From Mucor racemosus (lineage: Eukaryota; Mucoromycota; Mucoromycetes; Mucorales; Mucoraceae), in contig JAPEHQ010000016.1 in the NCBI GenBank assembly GCA_027405735.1, forward strand, positions 1,116,001-1,180,000: a DNA stretch of 64,000 bases, written 5' to 3'. Under the pieces are notes generated by a model, which was given only the letters and a program-made list of their open reading frames with translations, was not told the origin of the DNA and searched no databases. Positions 33,089-46,240 of the stretch are shown one piece after another (positions within the stretch are counted from its first letter, which is position 1; each line of letters starts with the position of its first letter). The translations under genes and the position numbers were made by a program.

Positions 33089-35837
33089 ATGTTATATGCC
33101 ACCAAGTACCACATGTTATCACCTTCTACAGTATCAATACATCTTACAATCTATTGGCTACGACATGTCATTGAAGTGCAAAGTTTTGATATCGGATATA
33201 ATAAGAAAATCCTAGCGTACTCAGTTTAATCCAGTATTTACCAAGAACGCTTGGGACTCAATTATGACACTATATTATTTCATCCCAGCGGTTAATCAAT
33301 TAAGTAGCTATCAAATCAACATCCAAGCACATTTAGCGCAGCATTGAAACAAGACAACTCACAAGCTCTGCAAGAACGGTTAAATTATGATTGATCCATT
33401 TCAATCCATAATATATTACTATCAAACAGATCTAATGATTCAATAGTGCCTTAAATTACATCTCAGGATCTCAATGTCAAATCAATATACAGTAAAAGGT
33501 CATACTTTTATTATATCTAAATAAACAATATCTTGTTATTATTATACAGTTGAAAAAATAATTCATTGCTCATTCTCTTTTAATTATATTCTTTTTTAAG
33601 TATTATTTATCAAACATGAAAATATAAGACACAACACGTGGTTTTATTGGACAAAAATATCTTGTTTTGTGTATGATTTCCTCAATTCACAGTGATCTGT
33701 GAGAGTAGAAATATAAACTTTTATGCAGGATATATGTAAATCTACCATCATGTATAATTGGAGATTAATTGGATCAATATTCACAAGGATGGGGTTTTTT
33801 TCTTTGTTTTCTGCAGTTGTAAATATTAGTTTATTATTTTGTAAAACTTAAAACTCATTATCCAGGGCTTAATTCCTGTATTCACAAGATAATAGATCTA
33901 ATTGACTGCTACTCTTTATTTTTTGTTTCAGCCAAAAATATTGATTTTTCATCGAGATAATCAAAATAATAGTCGATATCACAGCTTACAGCTTGTGATA
34001 ACTGGGTTCCAAAATTTATTTTAAAAAATGGACGAAAAATGATGAAAAAAACAAAATCGCTTAATTGATCATGAACTGCAAAGTAAGCCGACCTAGTATG
34101 CAAAATAGATTTTGTACAGTTTTGGATTCTGCATCCATCTAAATAAAATTCAGACAAACATTTCACATTAAATTTTGCGTAAAATGCAATTGAAATTTTG
34201 GAGGTTTTTTGAAGATACATATCACTTTTTATAAGCATATTTTTAATATAATTAATGAATATAATGCACAGTAAAATTACCTATCAATCTAGTTATTATT
34301 TAATCCTCTAGCTACATTTTTCGTAGAGAAAAAGAGATTTTTGTCAATTTTTTTTTTCAAATTCAGAATTTGGGATGAGGGTACACAAGGGGAAAATGGA
34401 CGCTAGAAATGGAGGTACCTTTTTGTACACATTTTTGAGGATATCTCCACGAAAAATCAATATTTTAAAAAACTCTAAATTGGGTCCGAGAGAGCTTAAC
34501 GAGCTCAATGACATGAATGCAAAAAAACATGTTGCTCAATTTAACCAATATTTTGAAACCTACTATAGAAATGTCAAAAAAAATGAAAAAAAATAAAAGT
34601 GCTCAGAATTTTTTTATATTAGAATATATTATAGAGCACCTCAAAACAAGTAAGTTTTATTATTAAAAAGTGTTAGTATAGCTTAATTGTTTCTGGAGAT
34701 ATGAAGCCTCAAAGATTTCAATCCTTTAGCAGTGAAATACGCGTAAAAAATCTGAAACATTAGCACTGAAAAATTAATACCAATTACAAAAAATAGGATA
34801 TTTCCGGACACTTATTTTTGGATTAAAGCTGAACATCTCAGGTACATTGGCATATAATATTTTCTTAGTGTTATTTAGTAAAAAAAAAGGTAGAGCAGGG
34901 ATGAAAAGTAAGACCTAGTTTTCAAGGAAAAAGCAGTGAATTTTACGCGTTTTTGAGCCTTTCGTGAGATATAAAATAAATTTAAGGATAGGCAGCATAA
35001 TGCAATCAATTTATTTCTATTTAATAATGTCTAGGGTATATCTTAAAAAATGTTTGTTATGAAGTTAGTTTTAGAAAGAAGACATATTCCGATTTTGAAG
35101 ATTGAAACTATCAATTTTTTTTTGAAAATTCAAATTTAATATTAGAATTCATTTTAACTTATCGAGCGTAGTTTTTTTGTGTACTACAGCAAGTCAAAAT
35201 AGGCCGTGAACGACAGAACGAACAAAATAAATTGTAATTTTTTTATTGATTAATAAGTAAGAAAAATATTTACATAAATATCATAGAATGTGATTGTTTA
35301 GCTTCTACATAGAAAAAAAAATCTAAAAATCATTTTTTATTATACATATTGTATTAACAGATATTGTTTTCCAATAGATATCGGACGACATCTGGTATTT
35401 TTAACATTGATTACCATAACTTTTATAGATTATAAAAAATTTGTTATTATATATTATATATTATATATTATTTATATATATATATATGTACAAGTGTTAT
35501 CTACTACTAAATTTTTGTATATATACGTAGCGCTATTTTGTATTTACTGATTATATGCTCACTAAAAACTTCACTTATATTTTCTAGTGAAATAAAGCAG
35601 CTTTGCATTATTGTACCTAGCATGATTACATGATATACAGCAAAAATGACAGGTTTTTCTTTATATTTCGGTCAGGAATAAAGATTTTTTTGTAAACCAA
35701 ATTGCTACTGATACGCAGCAAATAGCAAGATTATATACCAAAGAAAAAAAGATATTTTCAAATTACTCAATATTTTACAAATCAAGAAAAACAAAATAAC
35801 AGATAAGTAGAAGGACGGCAATTAAAAAAAGCAAACA

Positions 35838-35992
35838 TAGAGGGGACATTTGTCCTAGCTGCTACTTATGCGCTTTACAACTAGTTCAAACGGAGAGGTT
35901 ATGGGTTCGAAACTCGTGTAAACAGATCTTCTTCGGAACTTGTGTTTGCCGGGCTAGAAGTGCAGCTAACCACCTCCTCACCTTTTTTTTTC
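35838..35992 (+). repeat. Pol III-like short unit, copy 2
   Basis: Same B box (GGGTTCGAAACTC at 35903-35915) and T-run terminator (about 35982-35991) as copy 1, with very few differences, although the DNA around it has diverged more. Confidence 0.5.
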
Positions 35993-36205
35993 GTTTTACC
36001 TTTTTACGCACAGCTTTCAAAAGACTTACCAATTGTTGTCTTCTTTTCTCTACTCCAGTATTTTGAGTGCTATTTTGGAAATATATTTTCTTTATGAATA
36101 TCTTATTTTACAAGCACAAGATATTCTACAAAGATAGACGCATTCTGCATGCAATAATCTAATAATGTAAACTGTATTGTAAGCCTACTACTGTCTATAT
36201 ATATA

Positions 36206-36699
36206 CAGTTGTAATTCGATTTAGTGGACTCGTAAATAACGGATTTTCGATTTAATGGACAGTTTGAAATCTCCCGTTTTTTTTCATAATTTTACTGCCT
36301 AAATCCACTGAATCGATTCAGTGGATAGTGGACAATTTCGTTTCTACCAGTCCATTATATTAGTAAAATATAAATACTATTGGATAAAACTGTATTTAGC
36401 TGGTAATAGCTTACTCTGGTAGCCATGAAATTAGAAAAAATATGGAGAATTATCAAATCATGTGCCTAATTTACCTCAGTTTTTTAATAAATTTCTTATT
36501 ATCCACTGTTTAATTCAGTTGCTCAAATATAAAAAGCCTTTATTAACAATATTATTTAATACTATAAACTTGTAACGCCTTTTTATCCTCATTTTTTGAT
36601 CCAATATTATGGAAAATGATTTATTCGATTTGGTGGAAAATTCGATTCAGTGGACACTTCTCTCCCTCCCAACGATTCCACTAAATCAAATCAGGACTG
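36206..36699. mobile_element. pogo/Tigger-like MITE (Tc1/mariner superfamily)
   Basis: A 494-bp unit flanked by TA on both sides (36204-36205, 36700-36701). The ends begin CAGTTGTAATTCGATTTAGT and, on the other strand, CAGTCCTGATTTGATTTAGT. The CAGT start, TA target and gATTTAGTGGA-type inverted repeats match the pogo/Tigger pattern. Internal copies of the GATTCAGTGGA motif occur near 36310-36340 and 36640-36655. It has no coding capacity and so depends on a transposase elsewhere. Confidence 0.75.
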
Positions 36700-36975
36700 T
36701 ACCTAAAAAAGATTACAATTAAAAGAGAATGAGTAATGAATCAGTTCTTCAACTGTATAATAAAAACAAGATATCGTTTATTTAGATATAAAAGTATGGC
36801 CTTTTATATTGATGTGACATTGAGATCCTGAGATGTAATTCAAGGCACTATTGAACCATTAGATCTGTTTGATAGTAATCTATGAATTGAAATGGATCAA
36901 TCATAATTTAACCGTTCTTGCAGAGCTTGTGAGTTGCTTTGTTTCAATGGTGTGCTAGTTGTGCTTGTATGTTGA

Positions 36976-37229
36976 GGAATATTTCTAATTATTATATATA
37001 AATATTAAATGTTAGGTGAGATATTTCGCAAGCTTCAAGAATCTCATAATTTTTTTTTCTTTAAAAAAATCAATTAAAAAAAGCATGACTAAGTATCCTG
37101 GAAACTTAATCATTAGGGATTACTATTTTAATTGTTTTACATGATTCTAATTTATAATATATTATTAATTTCTAATTTTCTTTTATTTTATGATATAATA
37201 TTCAATCTGTGTGATTGTACATGTTTCTC
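36976..37229. mobile_element. Small AT-rich insertion in the right inverted repeat
   Basis: A 254-bp insertion with a 5-bp duplication GTTGA (36971-36975, 37230-37234), compared with the uninterrupted sister sequence near 38485. It has no ORF and no obvious terminal inverted repeat. It could be a LINE/SINE fragment or an unclassified MITE. Confidence 0.55.
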
Positions 37230-37460
37230 GTTGATTTGATAGTTACTTGATTGATTAACCACTGGGACGAAATAATATGGTGTCATAATTGAGGTTCAAG
37301 TGTTCTTGCTAATTACTGGATTAAACTTGGTACGCTAGGAGTTTCTTATATCGGATATCGAGACTTTGCACTTCAATACATGTCATAGTCAATAGATTGT
37401 AAGGTGTAGTATAGATACTTTAGAAGGTGATAACATATGGTACTTGGTGGCACACAACAT

Positions 37461-38207
37461 AGTATATCATTCATGTTTTTGCGAATGGTCACTCTTCCAA
37501 AAAAAGAAGCCGAACAATCTCCGGAAGCGGCCATCTAATGATATTTTCAAGCTTTAAATCTCTAGAAAAAATTACCGGACAGCCCGGACGCGGTTGTTTA
37601 AATATTCCAAGCAGCTATAAGATGCAGGTATCAAAATTTCATACAAAAGTTAAGGTTCGACTGCATTGCTATTAATTATTCAAAGGCTTATTTTAAGTAA
37701 AGTATAAATACAACCTACAACATTATTAGCCTACTAATAGCGGATGTAACTTGAAAAATATAAGATGATACAACTGGATTCAAAAAGTCGATAAAATCAC
37801 AAATTTAAAGGATTTACATATAAAAGCACTACGGCCGACCTGTGCTGCACAGGATGATTTTGTTGTACGGAGGTAGGCTTTACACTATAGCCTGATGAGT
37901 TGCGCCCACTGAATAATGGCTAAAAAGATAACAAGATGCACATAGGCACAACAAAAGAAAATGCACACGAAAATAACGATAAGCCCGTATGTCCAGAGTT
38001 ATAGATCCTGTCCGTGTGCATAACATCAATCCTATGTGTGCATAATAGTAGAATTGTCTATAAGCATACCATTATTCCTATTTGTGCATAATGATAAAGT
38101 CTGACCATGAGCATAATGAGCTGATTGTATAGATATTGTAGTCAAACTACATATATCAAGTTTGTTTAGTAACCAAATTGATCTTAGTTGTCGTATATTT
38201 TCAGGAT
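37461..38207. other. Unassigned sequence between repeats
   Basis: No gene is seen. A patch at about 37900-38130 contains several GTGCATAA/GAGCATAA words at irregular 30-45 bp spacing. The rest has no recognised structure. Confidence 0.45.
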
Positions 38208-38720
38208 TGATAAATAATACTTAAAAAAGAATACAATTATAAAAGAATGAGTAATTAATCAGTTCCTCAACTGTATAATAAAAACAAGATATCGTTTATT
38301 TAGATGTAAAAGTATGGCCTTTTATATTGATTTGACATTGAGATCCTGAGATGTAATTTAAGGCATTATTGTACCATTGGATCTGTTTGATAGTAATCTA
38401 TGGATTGAAATGGATCAATCGTAATTTAACCGTTCTTGCAGAGCTTGTGAGTTGTCTTGTTTCAATGCTGCGCTAAATGTGCTTGGATGTTGATTTGATG
38501 GCTACTTGATTGATTAACCGCTGGGATGAAATAATATGGTGTCATAATTGAGGTCCAAGCGTTCTTGGTAATTACTGGATTAAACTTGATACGCTAGGAG
38601 TTTCTTATATCCGATATCAAGACTTGCGCTTTAATACATGTCATAGTCAATAGATTGTAAGATGTATTGATACTGTAGAAGGTGATAATGTATGATACTA
38701 CTAGGTGGAATACAACATTA
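38208..38720 (-). repeat. R1 terminal-repeat fragment
   Basis: It matches the terminal inverted repeats at 33089-33620 (inverted) and 36708-37460 (direct) without the 254-bp insertion. Its outer end near 38720 resembles the element terminus. No matching left half in the right orientation was found next to it, so it is a solo end or a broken copy. Confidence 0.7.
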
Positions 38721-39259
38721 GTCAACATCTAAGATCTAATAACTTTAAATCACAAAAAACTTTAAAATGTCAAATTATACCACTGGTACTTCCAAACTAG
38801 GAACTAAACCATCATGAAGATCTTGCTTCAAGATCTTATTACTGTATTATTAATAGAATTAGAAAATAGCATATACATATATCACAAAGGCTATGGTAAT
38901 CCATAAACCTTGGCTTTACTTTATATCTTAATAAATATCAAAGAGTTATAATTGTATTCGCAACGCTTTTTTGTTTAATTACTATTTTTTGTAGCAGGTC
39001 CAAATTGATTTGTACATGAGCATTGTGCCTTTCTCAAAATTTCATAGCATTTTTTACTAGAATGGATTCTTGAATTACATTTGTTTTTAATTATATAGAT
39101 TATAGACAATACAATTCAATACGTTGTTGATGTAGAGCAATACATGCAAGAGCCAATATATTCACAATTATTATCAATTGTAAATACGTTTATAGATATA
39201 TAATGTTTACAGCAACAATGGTTTTTGCTTGAACATAAAATTATATAACACTTACTGCT
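38721..39259. other. AT-rich sequence, no gene seen
   Basis: Unassigned DNA between an R1 fragment and an R2 copy; no ORF or motif recognised. Confidence 0.45.
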
Positions 39260-40760
39260 TAAATTTATATGCAAGCCTAATCAAAGATAATAAATGCTGC
39301 TTTATCGCTCATAAAATTTAAACAAATTAACCTTCTTTAAACTTACTACTTTGGTTTACAATTGTCAGCTGTAAAAAGATTTGTTTTCAAGTATAGTTAC
39401 GATCCGAACCATGGTTATTAGAAAAGACATCAGATTGTTCTTTTTTTCTTTTGTGTTTCTATAACATTTAGAATTTTATCACTTTTCTGGAACACTTCGT
39501 GAGTTTGCAGCCAGTTCTAGCTTTTCATTGAGTAGATATAATGAACATCATTGCCTTCGATTTGATCTTAGAATGCGGTTAAATAAAAATATCAGTCTCT
39601 AATATAAGCTGTTACCTATATTAAAAAAATTAGCCCCTTATGTTACAGTAGCATGCGTATTCAGGTAAAGAAAAGAGTAACCAGCTCGATAGTCTGATAT
39701 GCTTTATCAAACGGTGAATATATCCTTGGAATAATACAAAAACAAAAAGAGAGAAACAACACACGTAGAAAAGGATTTTCAACACTTTACATTATTTAGC
39801 GCAGTTAAAACCCTGCTAGATTTCTCATTTCAGCCAATGTAAAAGCAGAATTATAGCGCATGACGCATGAACCATAAACCAAACAAAATAGGGAATATCT
39901 GTTACCGTAGAAATATACATTTTTCTATTAGAAAAACCGTCTGTCATATTATATATTTATTAAAAAATTGTCAAAACGAGCCCACAGAGCGATACCGTAA
40001 TTGAGCATAGCAAGATTGAACGGCTAAGTCTCTTATACTATGGTATATATCTAAGTTTTAAATAAAAATGCGGTTTTTTTTTAACTTTTATTATATTTAA
40101 CCACGTATGGTCTGAAAATTCAAATTTTGTAGCGGACATTTTCGGTGACTCATTTTATCCTTACTAACACTCATGATTTTCATCAAAAAACAGGAAAATC
40201 AAATTTTGATACCAAAATCAACGTTTAAATATACTACATTGTGAGAGCAAATTGTAGCTATAAATAATACGCATTTTATAAAAGCTTAACATTAAAAGTT
40301 AAGTAATGAAACTTTGTATTTTTGGCCCAAAAATGGTTTTTTGATTAAAGGATTTTCATGTAATATTTTGCAATGAAAATGTTTATTATTTTTTATTGAG
40401 CAAATAGAGCGCTAAATTCTGTATATGTGTATATTTTTTGTTTTTATAATTGGTAGTATAGTTAACTCTAAATTTGCAAAACCAGAAAAAAAAATTAAAA
40501 AAATGTCAAAATTGAGGATTTGGACAAAAATTATTTTTAAATTAATATTCCGCTTATAAGCCTTGTAAGTCTTAAAAATAAGAGATTTTATGATACTGGA
40601 GGACTTTTTCAGGAATTTACAATGCTATACCCACTTGATTCAAGCTTATTACTATAAACTTTTATACACGTTAATATTGTGTGGCAGTTTATTTGACGAT
40701 AATATAGTCTTACTTTATAATTATTGCGTTAGACGTAATTTACATTGAGTTTTATTCTTA
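39260..40760 (-). repeat. Repeat family R2, copy 2 (inverted)
   Basis: It matches 4230-5760 in inverted orientation with scattered substitutions and small indels. No coding potential is recognised. Confidence 0.65.
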
Positions 40761-41483
40761 CCTATCCAATATCATAAACATAAAAATGGCTATCACTGAA
40801 ACCTATTGCCGCCTTTTATCCTCTTTATCCCAAGCCAATTTATCCAATACTTTACTAGAATCAACTTAACTACTTACAAATGGTTCCTCGGTATTTACAT
40901 TCAAATTTTATAAAATAAATTGACTGGTTCCATCTACAGTAGTATCAAACGTATCATCAGCCCGCCTTATGATAAATGTCAATCTAAAAAGAGAAACATC
41001 CCCCATTATCATTGTCATTGTTATAAGCTATTAAAAGCTTAATTTTTAATAATACAATAATTAAATAAAGGACAAAATGATACTAATTGCATATGTTGAG
41101 TATTCAACATCTAGTTGAGTTCAAATGAAGAATGCTTTTGAACCCTTTTGAAAATCCTGAAACAAACACAACATCTTGGTTCTGTAATTTCTATCCATCA
41201 AAATGTCGCGATTTTCACCACACAATGAATGCACTTTTTATCAATCTTGACCTCGTTTTACATTGAGTATCAGTTTTTACCGATTATATTTTTTCTGATT
41301 CATTAATATTTGGTCATATTGAACGATAGTGTATTAAATTACAATTTACTAGTAGTATATTGTTGGTAGTTTTTTGTTATTATTTTAAAAACTTGATCCT
41401 ATTATTATTATTATTACCATTAATTATAATTGTCAAACTGATTGATTCATACAGTATATCATGTTACTATTTCGCATTTGTAG
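40761..41483. other. AT-rich sequence, no gene seen
   Basis: Unassigned spacer between repeat copies. It contains short ATT trinucleotide runs near 41400-41415. Confidence 0.4.
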
Positions 41484-43140
41484 AGATTGCAGTGGAATTA
41501 CATACTAAAAACGCTTGATAATAATAAAATTGTTACGCCAGAAAATTATATCAACCTCAAAGCTAAAATATATACTAAATCATTTAATGAAAATAAAGGA
41601 AAACTGTTAAAAAATGAAAGAGCACACTAAAACTAAAGAACTTTATTATAATAAGATCGGAACATCTTCTTTTATATTCACATTCTCTAATTATATGACT
41701 AGTCTAAAATGAGTCTATTTATATATATATATCCAATCAAGTCTAGGTGACACACACTAGTTCCACATTCCTGTATAAACTGAGCTTGATACCATAATAC
41801 ACAGCAATGTAAAACTTAACATATCAAACTGTATCATAATCTTAACCAAGAAATGCACCCAGATCTGTGGATGCAACCAAAATAACCTAAATTTCAAGTG
41901 TCGCTCATAAAATATGATGCCACTTGAAATTGAACAACAATAATAAACAAACGCTTCAATTGAACACAATAACAAACGCATGCTAAAAATATGAAATACC
42001 TTTTTGAACCATACATGTCGTGTAGATGATAGCACCCTTGATCACGGTGTAATCAATTACACAAATGATATATATATCAAACAGGATTTTATCCAAATCA
42101 ATAATAATAATAAACAAAGATATCAATTTAGTGAACTGCTCATCTATATCGAAGTCGTACTATCAATATAAATAAGATTCAAGAATATAAAAATTACCCC
42201 TTAATTCAAGGTTACATTAAATAGATATAAATGCGGTTTTTTTTTTTACTTTTCTTATATTTAATAACATACGGTCTGAAAATTAAGACTTTGTAGCGGA
42301 CATTTTTCGGGGATCATTTTACCCTTATCAACACTCATGATTTTGATCAAAAAATAGAAAAATCAAATTTTGATACCAAAATCAACGTTTAAATATACTA
42401 CATTGTGAGAGAAAATTGTAGCTATAACTAATACGCATTTTATAAAAGCTTAACATTAAATGTTAAGTAATAAAAATTTGCACTTTTCCCCCAAAAACGG
42501 AATTTTGGTTAAAGGATTTTCATGTAATATTTTACAATGAAAATGTTTGTTATTTTTTATTGAGCAAATAGAGCGCTAAATTTTGTATATGTGTATATTT
42601 TTTGTTTTTATAATTGGTAGTATAATTAACTCTAGATTCGCAAAATCAGAAAAAAAAAATTAAAAAATGTCAAAATCGATGATCTGGACAAAAATAATTT
42701 TCGAAATTAATATTCCGCTTATAAGCCTTGTAAGTCTTAAAAATAAGAGATTTTATGATACTGGAGAACTTTTTCAAGAATTTACGATGCTGCTGTAATA
42801 ACAATAATAAACAAAACAACCATTTCCCAAAAGGTCGATATTGTCACACTTGACAACAATCCCTTATTATGGTCAATGCTCTACATGATTTATTTACCCC
42901 TTAAAATATTAAATCAATAACAATGTACTCAAAACTAGAAGATTACTAAATATACATCCATTCAAGTCTGATGGTATCCAAGTTCTCCAAATCACCATAA
43001 ATACCCTCATACTTTTTCAATTATTTTAAATGTTCAGAAACCTTTTGTAATAAAAACTTTAGCTGATTATAATTGTATTTCTACTGCTTTTATTTTTGTA
43101 TTTTTTTATTTTAGTAAACAACTTCGTTATTTACTGCAAT
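41484..43140 (+). repeat. Repeat family R3, copy 2, interrupted
   Basis: It matches 3448-4190 in segments. One interruption (about 41527-41872) follows the first 40 bp; another (about 42231-42794) is an R2 fragment. The ORF at 41757-42035 spans repeat and interruption and is not a gene. Confidence 0.6.
42231..42794 (-). repeat. R2 fragment nested in R3
   Basis: About 560 bp matching one end of the R2 units at 4230-4900 and 40070-40620. It interrupts sequence that is continuous at 3838-3850 in the other R3 copy. No clean target duplication is visible. Confidence 0.6.
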
Positions 43141-43870
43141 ATACAGTATATATATGCACGTTTTATCTACTACTAAATTTTTGTATATATACGTAGCGCT
43201 ATTCTGTATCTATTAATTATATGCTTATTGAAAACTTTAGTTATATTTTCTAATGAAATAAATTTAGCTTTTGCATTATTGTGCCTACCATAATTACATG
43301 ATATACAGCAAAAATGACAGGGGTTTCTTTATATTTCGGTCAGGGATAAAGATTTTTTTGTAAACCAAATTGCTACTGATACTAAGCAAATAGCAAGATT
43401 ATATACCAAAGAAAAAAGATATGGTCAAATTACTCAATATTTCACAAATCAAGAAAAACAAAATAACAGATAAGTAAAAGGACGGCAATTAAAAAAAGCA
43501 AACATAGAGGGGACATTTGTTCTAGTTGCTAGACTTATGCGCTTTACAGCTACTGTAGTTCAAACGGAAAGGTTGTGGGTTCGAAACTCGTGTAAACGGA
43601 TTTTCTTCGGAACTTGTGTTTGCCGGGCTAGAAGCGCAGCTAATCACCCCCTCGCCTTTTTTTGTTTTACCTTTCTACGCACAGCTTTCAAAAGACTTAC
43701 CAATTGTTGTCTTCTTTTCTCTACTCCAGTATTTTGAGTGCTATTTTGGAAATATATTTTCTTTATGAATATCTTATTTTACAAGCACAAGATATTCTAC
43801 AAAGATAGACGCATTCTGCATGCAATAATCTAATAATGTAAGCTGTAATGTAGGCCTACTACTGTCTGTA
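43141..43870 (+). repeat. R4 repeat, copy 3
   Basis: It matches 32120-32860 and 35460-36195 and carries the third Pol III-like unit. Its right edge ends at the place where the pogo-like MITE begins in the copy at 36195. Confidence 0.65.
43505..43663 (+). repeat. Pol III-like short unit, copy 3
   Basis: B box at about 43577-43589 and T run at 43657-43663. It has a few substitutions and one small insertion relative to copies 1 and 2. The 66-codon frame at 43537-43737 is incidental. Confidence 0.45.
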
Positions 43871-44229
43871 TATTTTGATTTTGGTTTTCATCCAGTAAGT
43901 AACAAATAAAGTATTACTAATTGTAACATAAAGGCATACATAATGGAATATTTTTAGTCATTTTTCAGAATGACTTGAAAAGAGCTCAGCGAATAACATC
44001 GTTAATCATACTTGTATTTCTATCAATTCCTGCTTCAGTCATTATCAGTTAGAAATTGGTTTGTCACCAACTTGAACTTAACCTTAAAAAAGGACTTCAG
44101 GATAATTATTACTGCATGAACAATACTATTTAAGGCATATCACACTTCACTCAAAAAATTCTTTATATGTAAAAGCTTAAGAATAATGCCCAAAAAAAGT
44201 ATGTAGCTTCCGTCAATTTATAGTTATCA
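43871..44229. other. AT-rich sequence, no gene seen
   Basis: Unassigned spacer between R4 and R1 copies. Confidence 0.4.
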
Positions 44230-46240
44230 TCATGCATGTTGTATTCTACCAAGTACCATACGTTATCACCTTCTATAGTATCAATACATCTTACAATCTA
44301 TTGACTACGACATGTATTGAAGTGCAAAGTCTTGATACCGGATACTATAAATAAGAAACTTCTAGCGTACTAAGTTTATCCAGCAGAAATTAACAAGAAC
44401 GGTTGGACTTCAATTATGACATCATATTATTTCATCCCAGCGGTTAATTAATCAAATAGCTATCAAATCAATATCCAAGCATATTTAGCGCAACATTGAA
44501 ACAAGACAACTCATAACCTCTGCAAGCATGGTTAATAAATCATGATTGACCTACTTCCACCCATAGATTATCACCAAAAAGATCTAATGGCTCAATAGTG
44601 CCTTATTAAATTACATCTCAGGATTTCAATGTCAAATCAATATACAGTAAAAGGTCATATTTTTATATCTAAATAAACGATATCTTGTTATTATTATACA
44701 GTTGAAGAAATAATTCATTGCTCATTCTCTTTTAATTATATTCTTTTTTAAGTATTATTTATCAAACATGAAAATATAAGACACAACAGGTGGTTTTATT
44801 GGACAGAAATATCATGTTTTGTGTATGATTTCCTTAATTCACAGTGATCTGTGAGAGTAGAAATATAAATTTTTATGCAGGATATATGTAAATCTACCAT
44901 CATGTATAATTGGAGATTAATTTGATCAATATCCACAAGGATAGGGTTTTTTTTCTTTGTTTTCTGCAGTTGTAAAGATTAGTTTATTAATTTGTAAAAC
45001 TTAAAAATTATTATCCAGGGCTTAATTCCTGTATTCACAAGATAGATCTAATTGATTGCTACTCTGTATTTTTTGTTTCAGCCAAAAATATTGATTTTTC
45101 ATCGAGATAATCAAAATAATAGTCGATATCACAGCTTACAGCTTATGATAACTGGGTTCCAAAATTTATTTTAAAAAATGGACGAAAAATGATGAAAAAA
45201 AACAAAATCGTTTAATTGATCATGAACTGCAAAGTAAGTCGACCTAGTATACTAAATAGATTTTGTACAGTTTTAGATTCTGCATCCATCTAAATAAAAT
45301 TCAGACAAACATTTTACATTAAATTTTGCGTAAAATGCAATTGAAATTTTGGAGGTTTTTTGAGGATACACATCACTTTTCATAAGCATATTTTTAATAT
45401 AATTAATGAATATAATGCACAGTAAAAGTACCTATCGATCTAGCCATTATTTAATCTTCTAGCTACATTTTTCGTAGAGAAAAAGAGATTTTTGTCAATT
45501 TTTTTTCAAATTCAGAATTTGGGATGAGGGTATACAAGGGGAAAACGGACGCTAGAAATGGAGGTACCTTTTTGTACACATTTTTGAGGATATCTCCACG
45601 AAAAATCAATATTTTAAAAAACTCTAAATTGGGTCCGAGAGAGCTTAACGAGCTCAATGACATGAATGCAAAAAAACATGTTGCTCAATTTAACCAATAT
45701 TTCGAAACCTACTATAGAAATGTCAAAAAAAAAATGAAAAAAATAAAAGTGCTCAGAATTTTTTTATATTAGAATATATTATAGAGCACCTCAAAACAAG
45801 TAAGTTTTATTATTAAAAAGTGTTAGTATAGCTTAATTGTTTCTGGAGATATGAAGCCTCAAAGTTTTCAATCCTTTAGCAGTGAAATACGCGTAAAAAA
45901 TCTGAAACACTAGCACTGAAAAATTAATACTAACTGCAAAAAGTAGGATATTTTTGGATACTCGTTTTTGGATTAAAGCTGAACATCCCAGGTACATTGG
46001 CATATATTTTTTTCTTGGTGTTATTTAGTGAAAAAAAAGGTAGAGCAGGGGTGAAAAGTGGGACCCAGTTTTTAAGGAAAAAGCAGTGAATTTTACGTGT
46101 TTTTGAGTCTTTCGTGAGATATAAAATAAATGTATAACAGATAGCATGATGCTATCAATTTATATCTGTTTAGTAGCGTTTAAGGTATATCCTAAACAAT
46201 GCTTACTATGAGGTTTGATCTAGCAGAAATAGGGATTACT
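44230..46240 (+). repeat. R1 repeat, copy C
   Basis: It begins with the element terminus (ATGTTGTATTCTACCAAG near 44236) and follows 33.1-35.05 kb throughout. The block 45500-45930 is nearly identical to 34360-34780, with about half a dozen differences, but both sides are more diverged. It carries another copy of the 73-82 codon open frame (45524-45772). The copy lacks R4 and the right inverted repeat, so it is a truncated element. Confidence 0.75.

Larger units (their letters stand above)
33089..37460. mobile_element. Long terminal-inverted-repeat element (about 4.4 kb), no transposase recognised
   Basis: The left end (33089 to about 33620) is an inverted copy of the right end (about 36708-37460, once a 259-bp insertion is discounted). 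Both begin, read inward, ATGTTnTnTGCCACCAAGTA. The inverted repeats are roughly 500 bp and moderately diverged. The interior comprises the R1 core (about 33900-35130) and R4 (about 35430-36195). A pogo-like MITE (36206-36699) sits just at the inner edge of the right repeat. Minus-strand reading of 33909-34238 gives a 109-codon frame also seen in diverged copies, but with no known domain. Ends are defined by where the repeats stop; no target duplication was identified. Confidence 0.65.
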
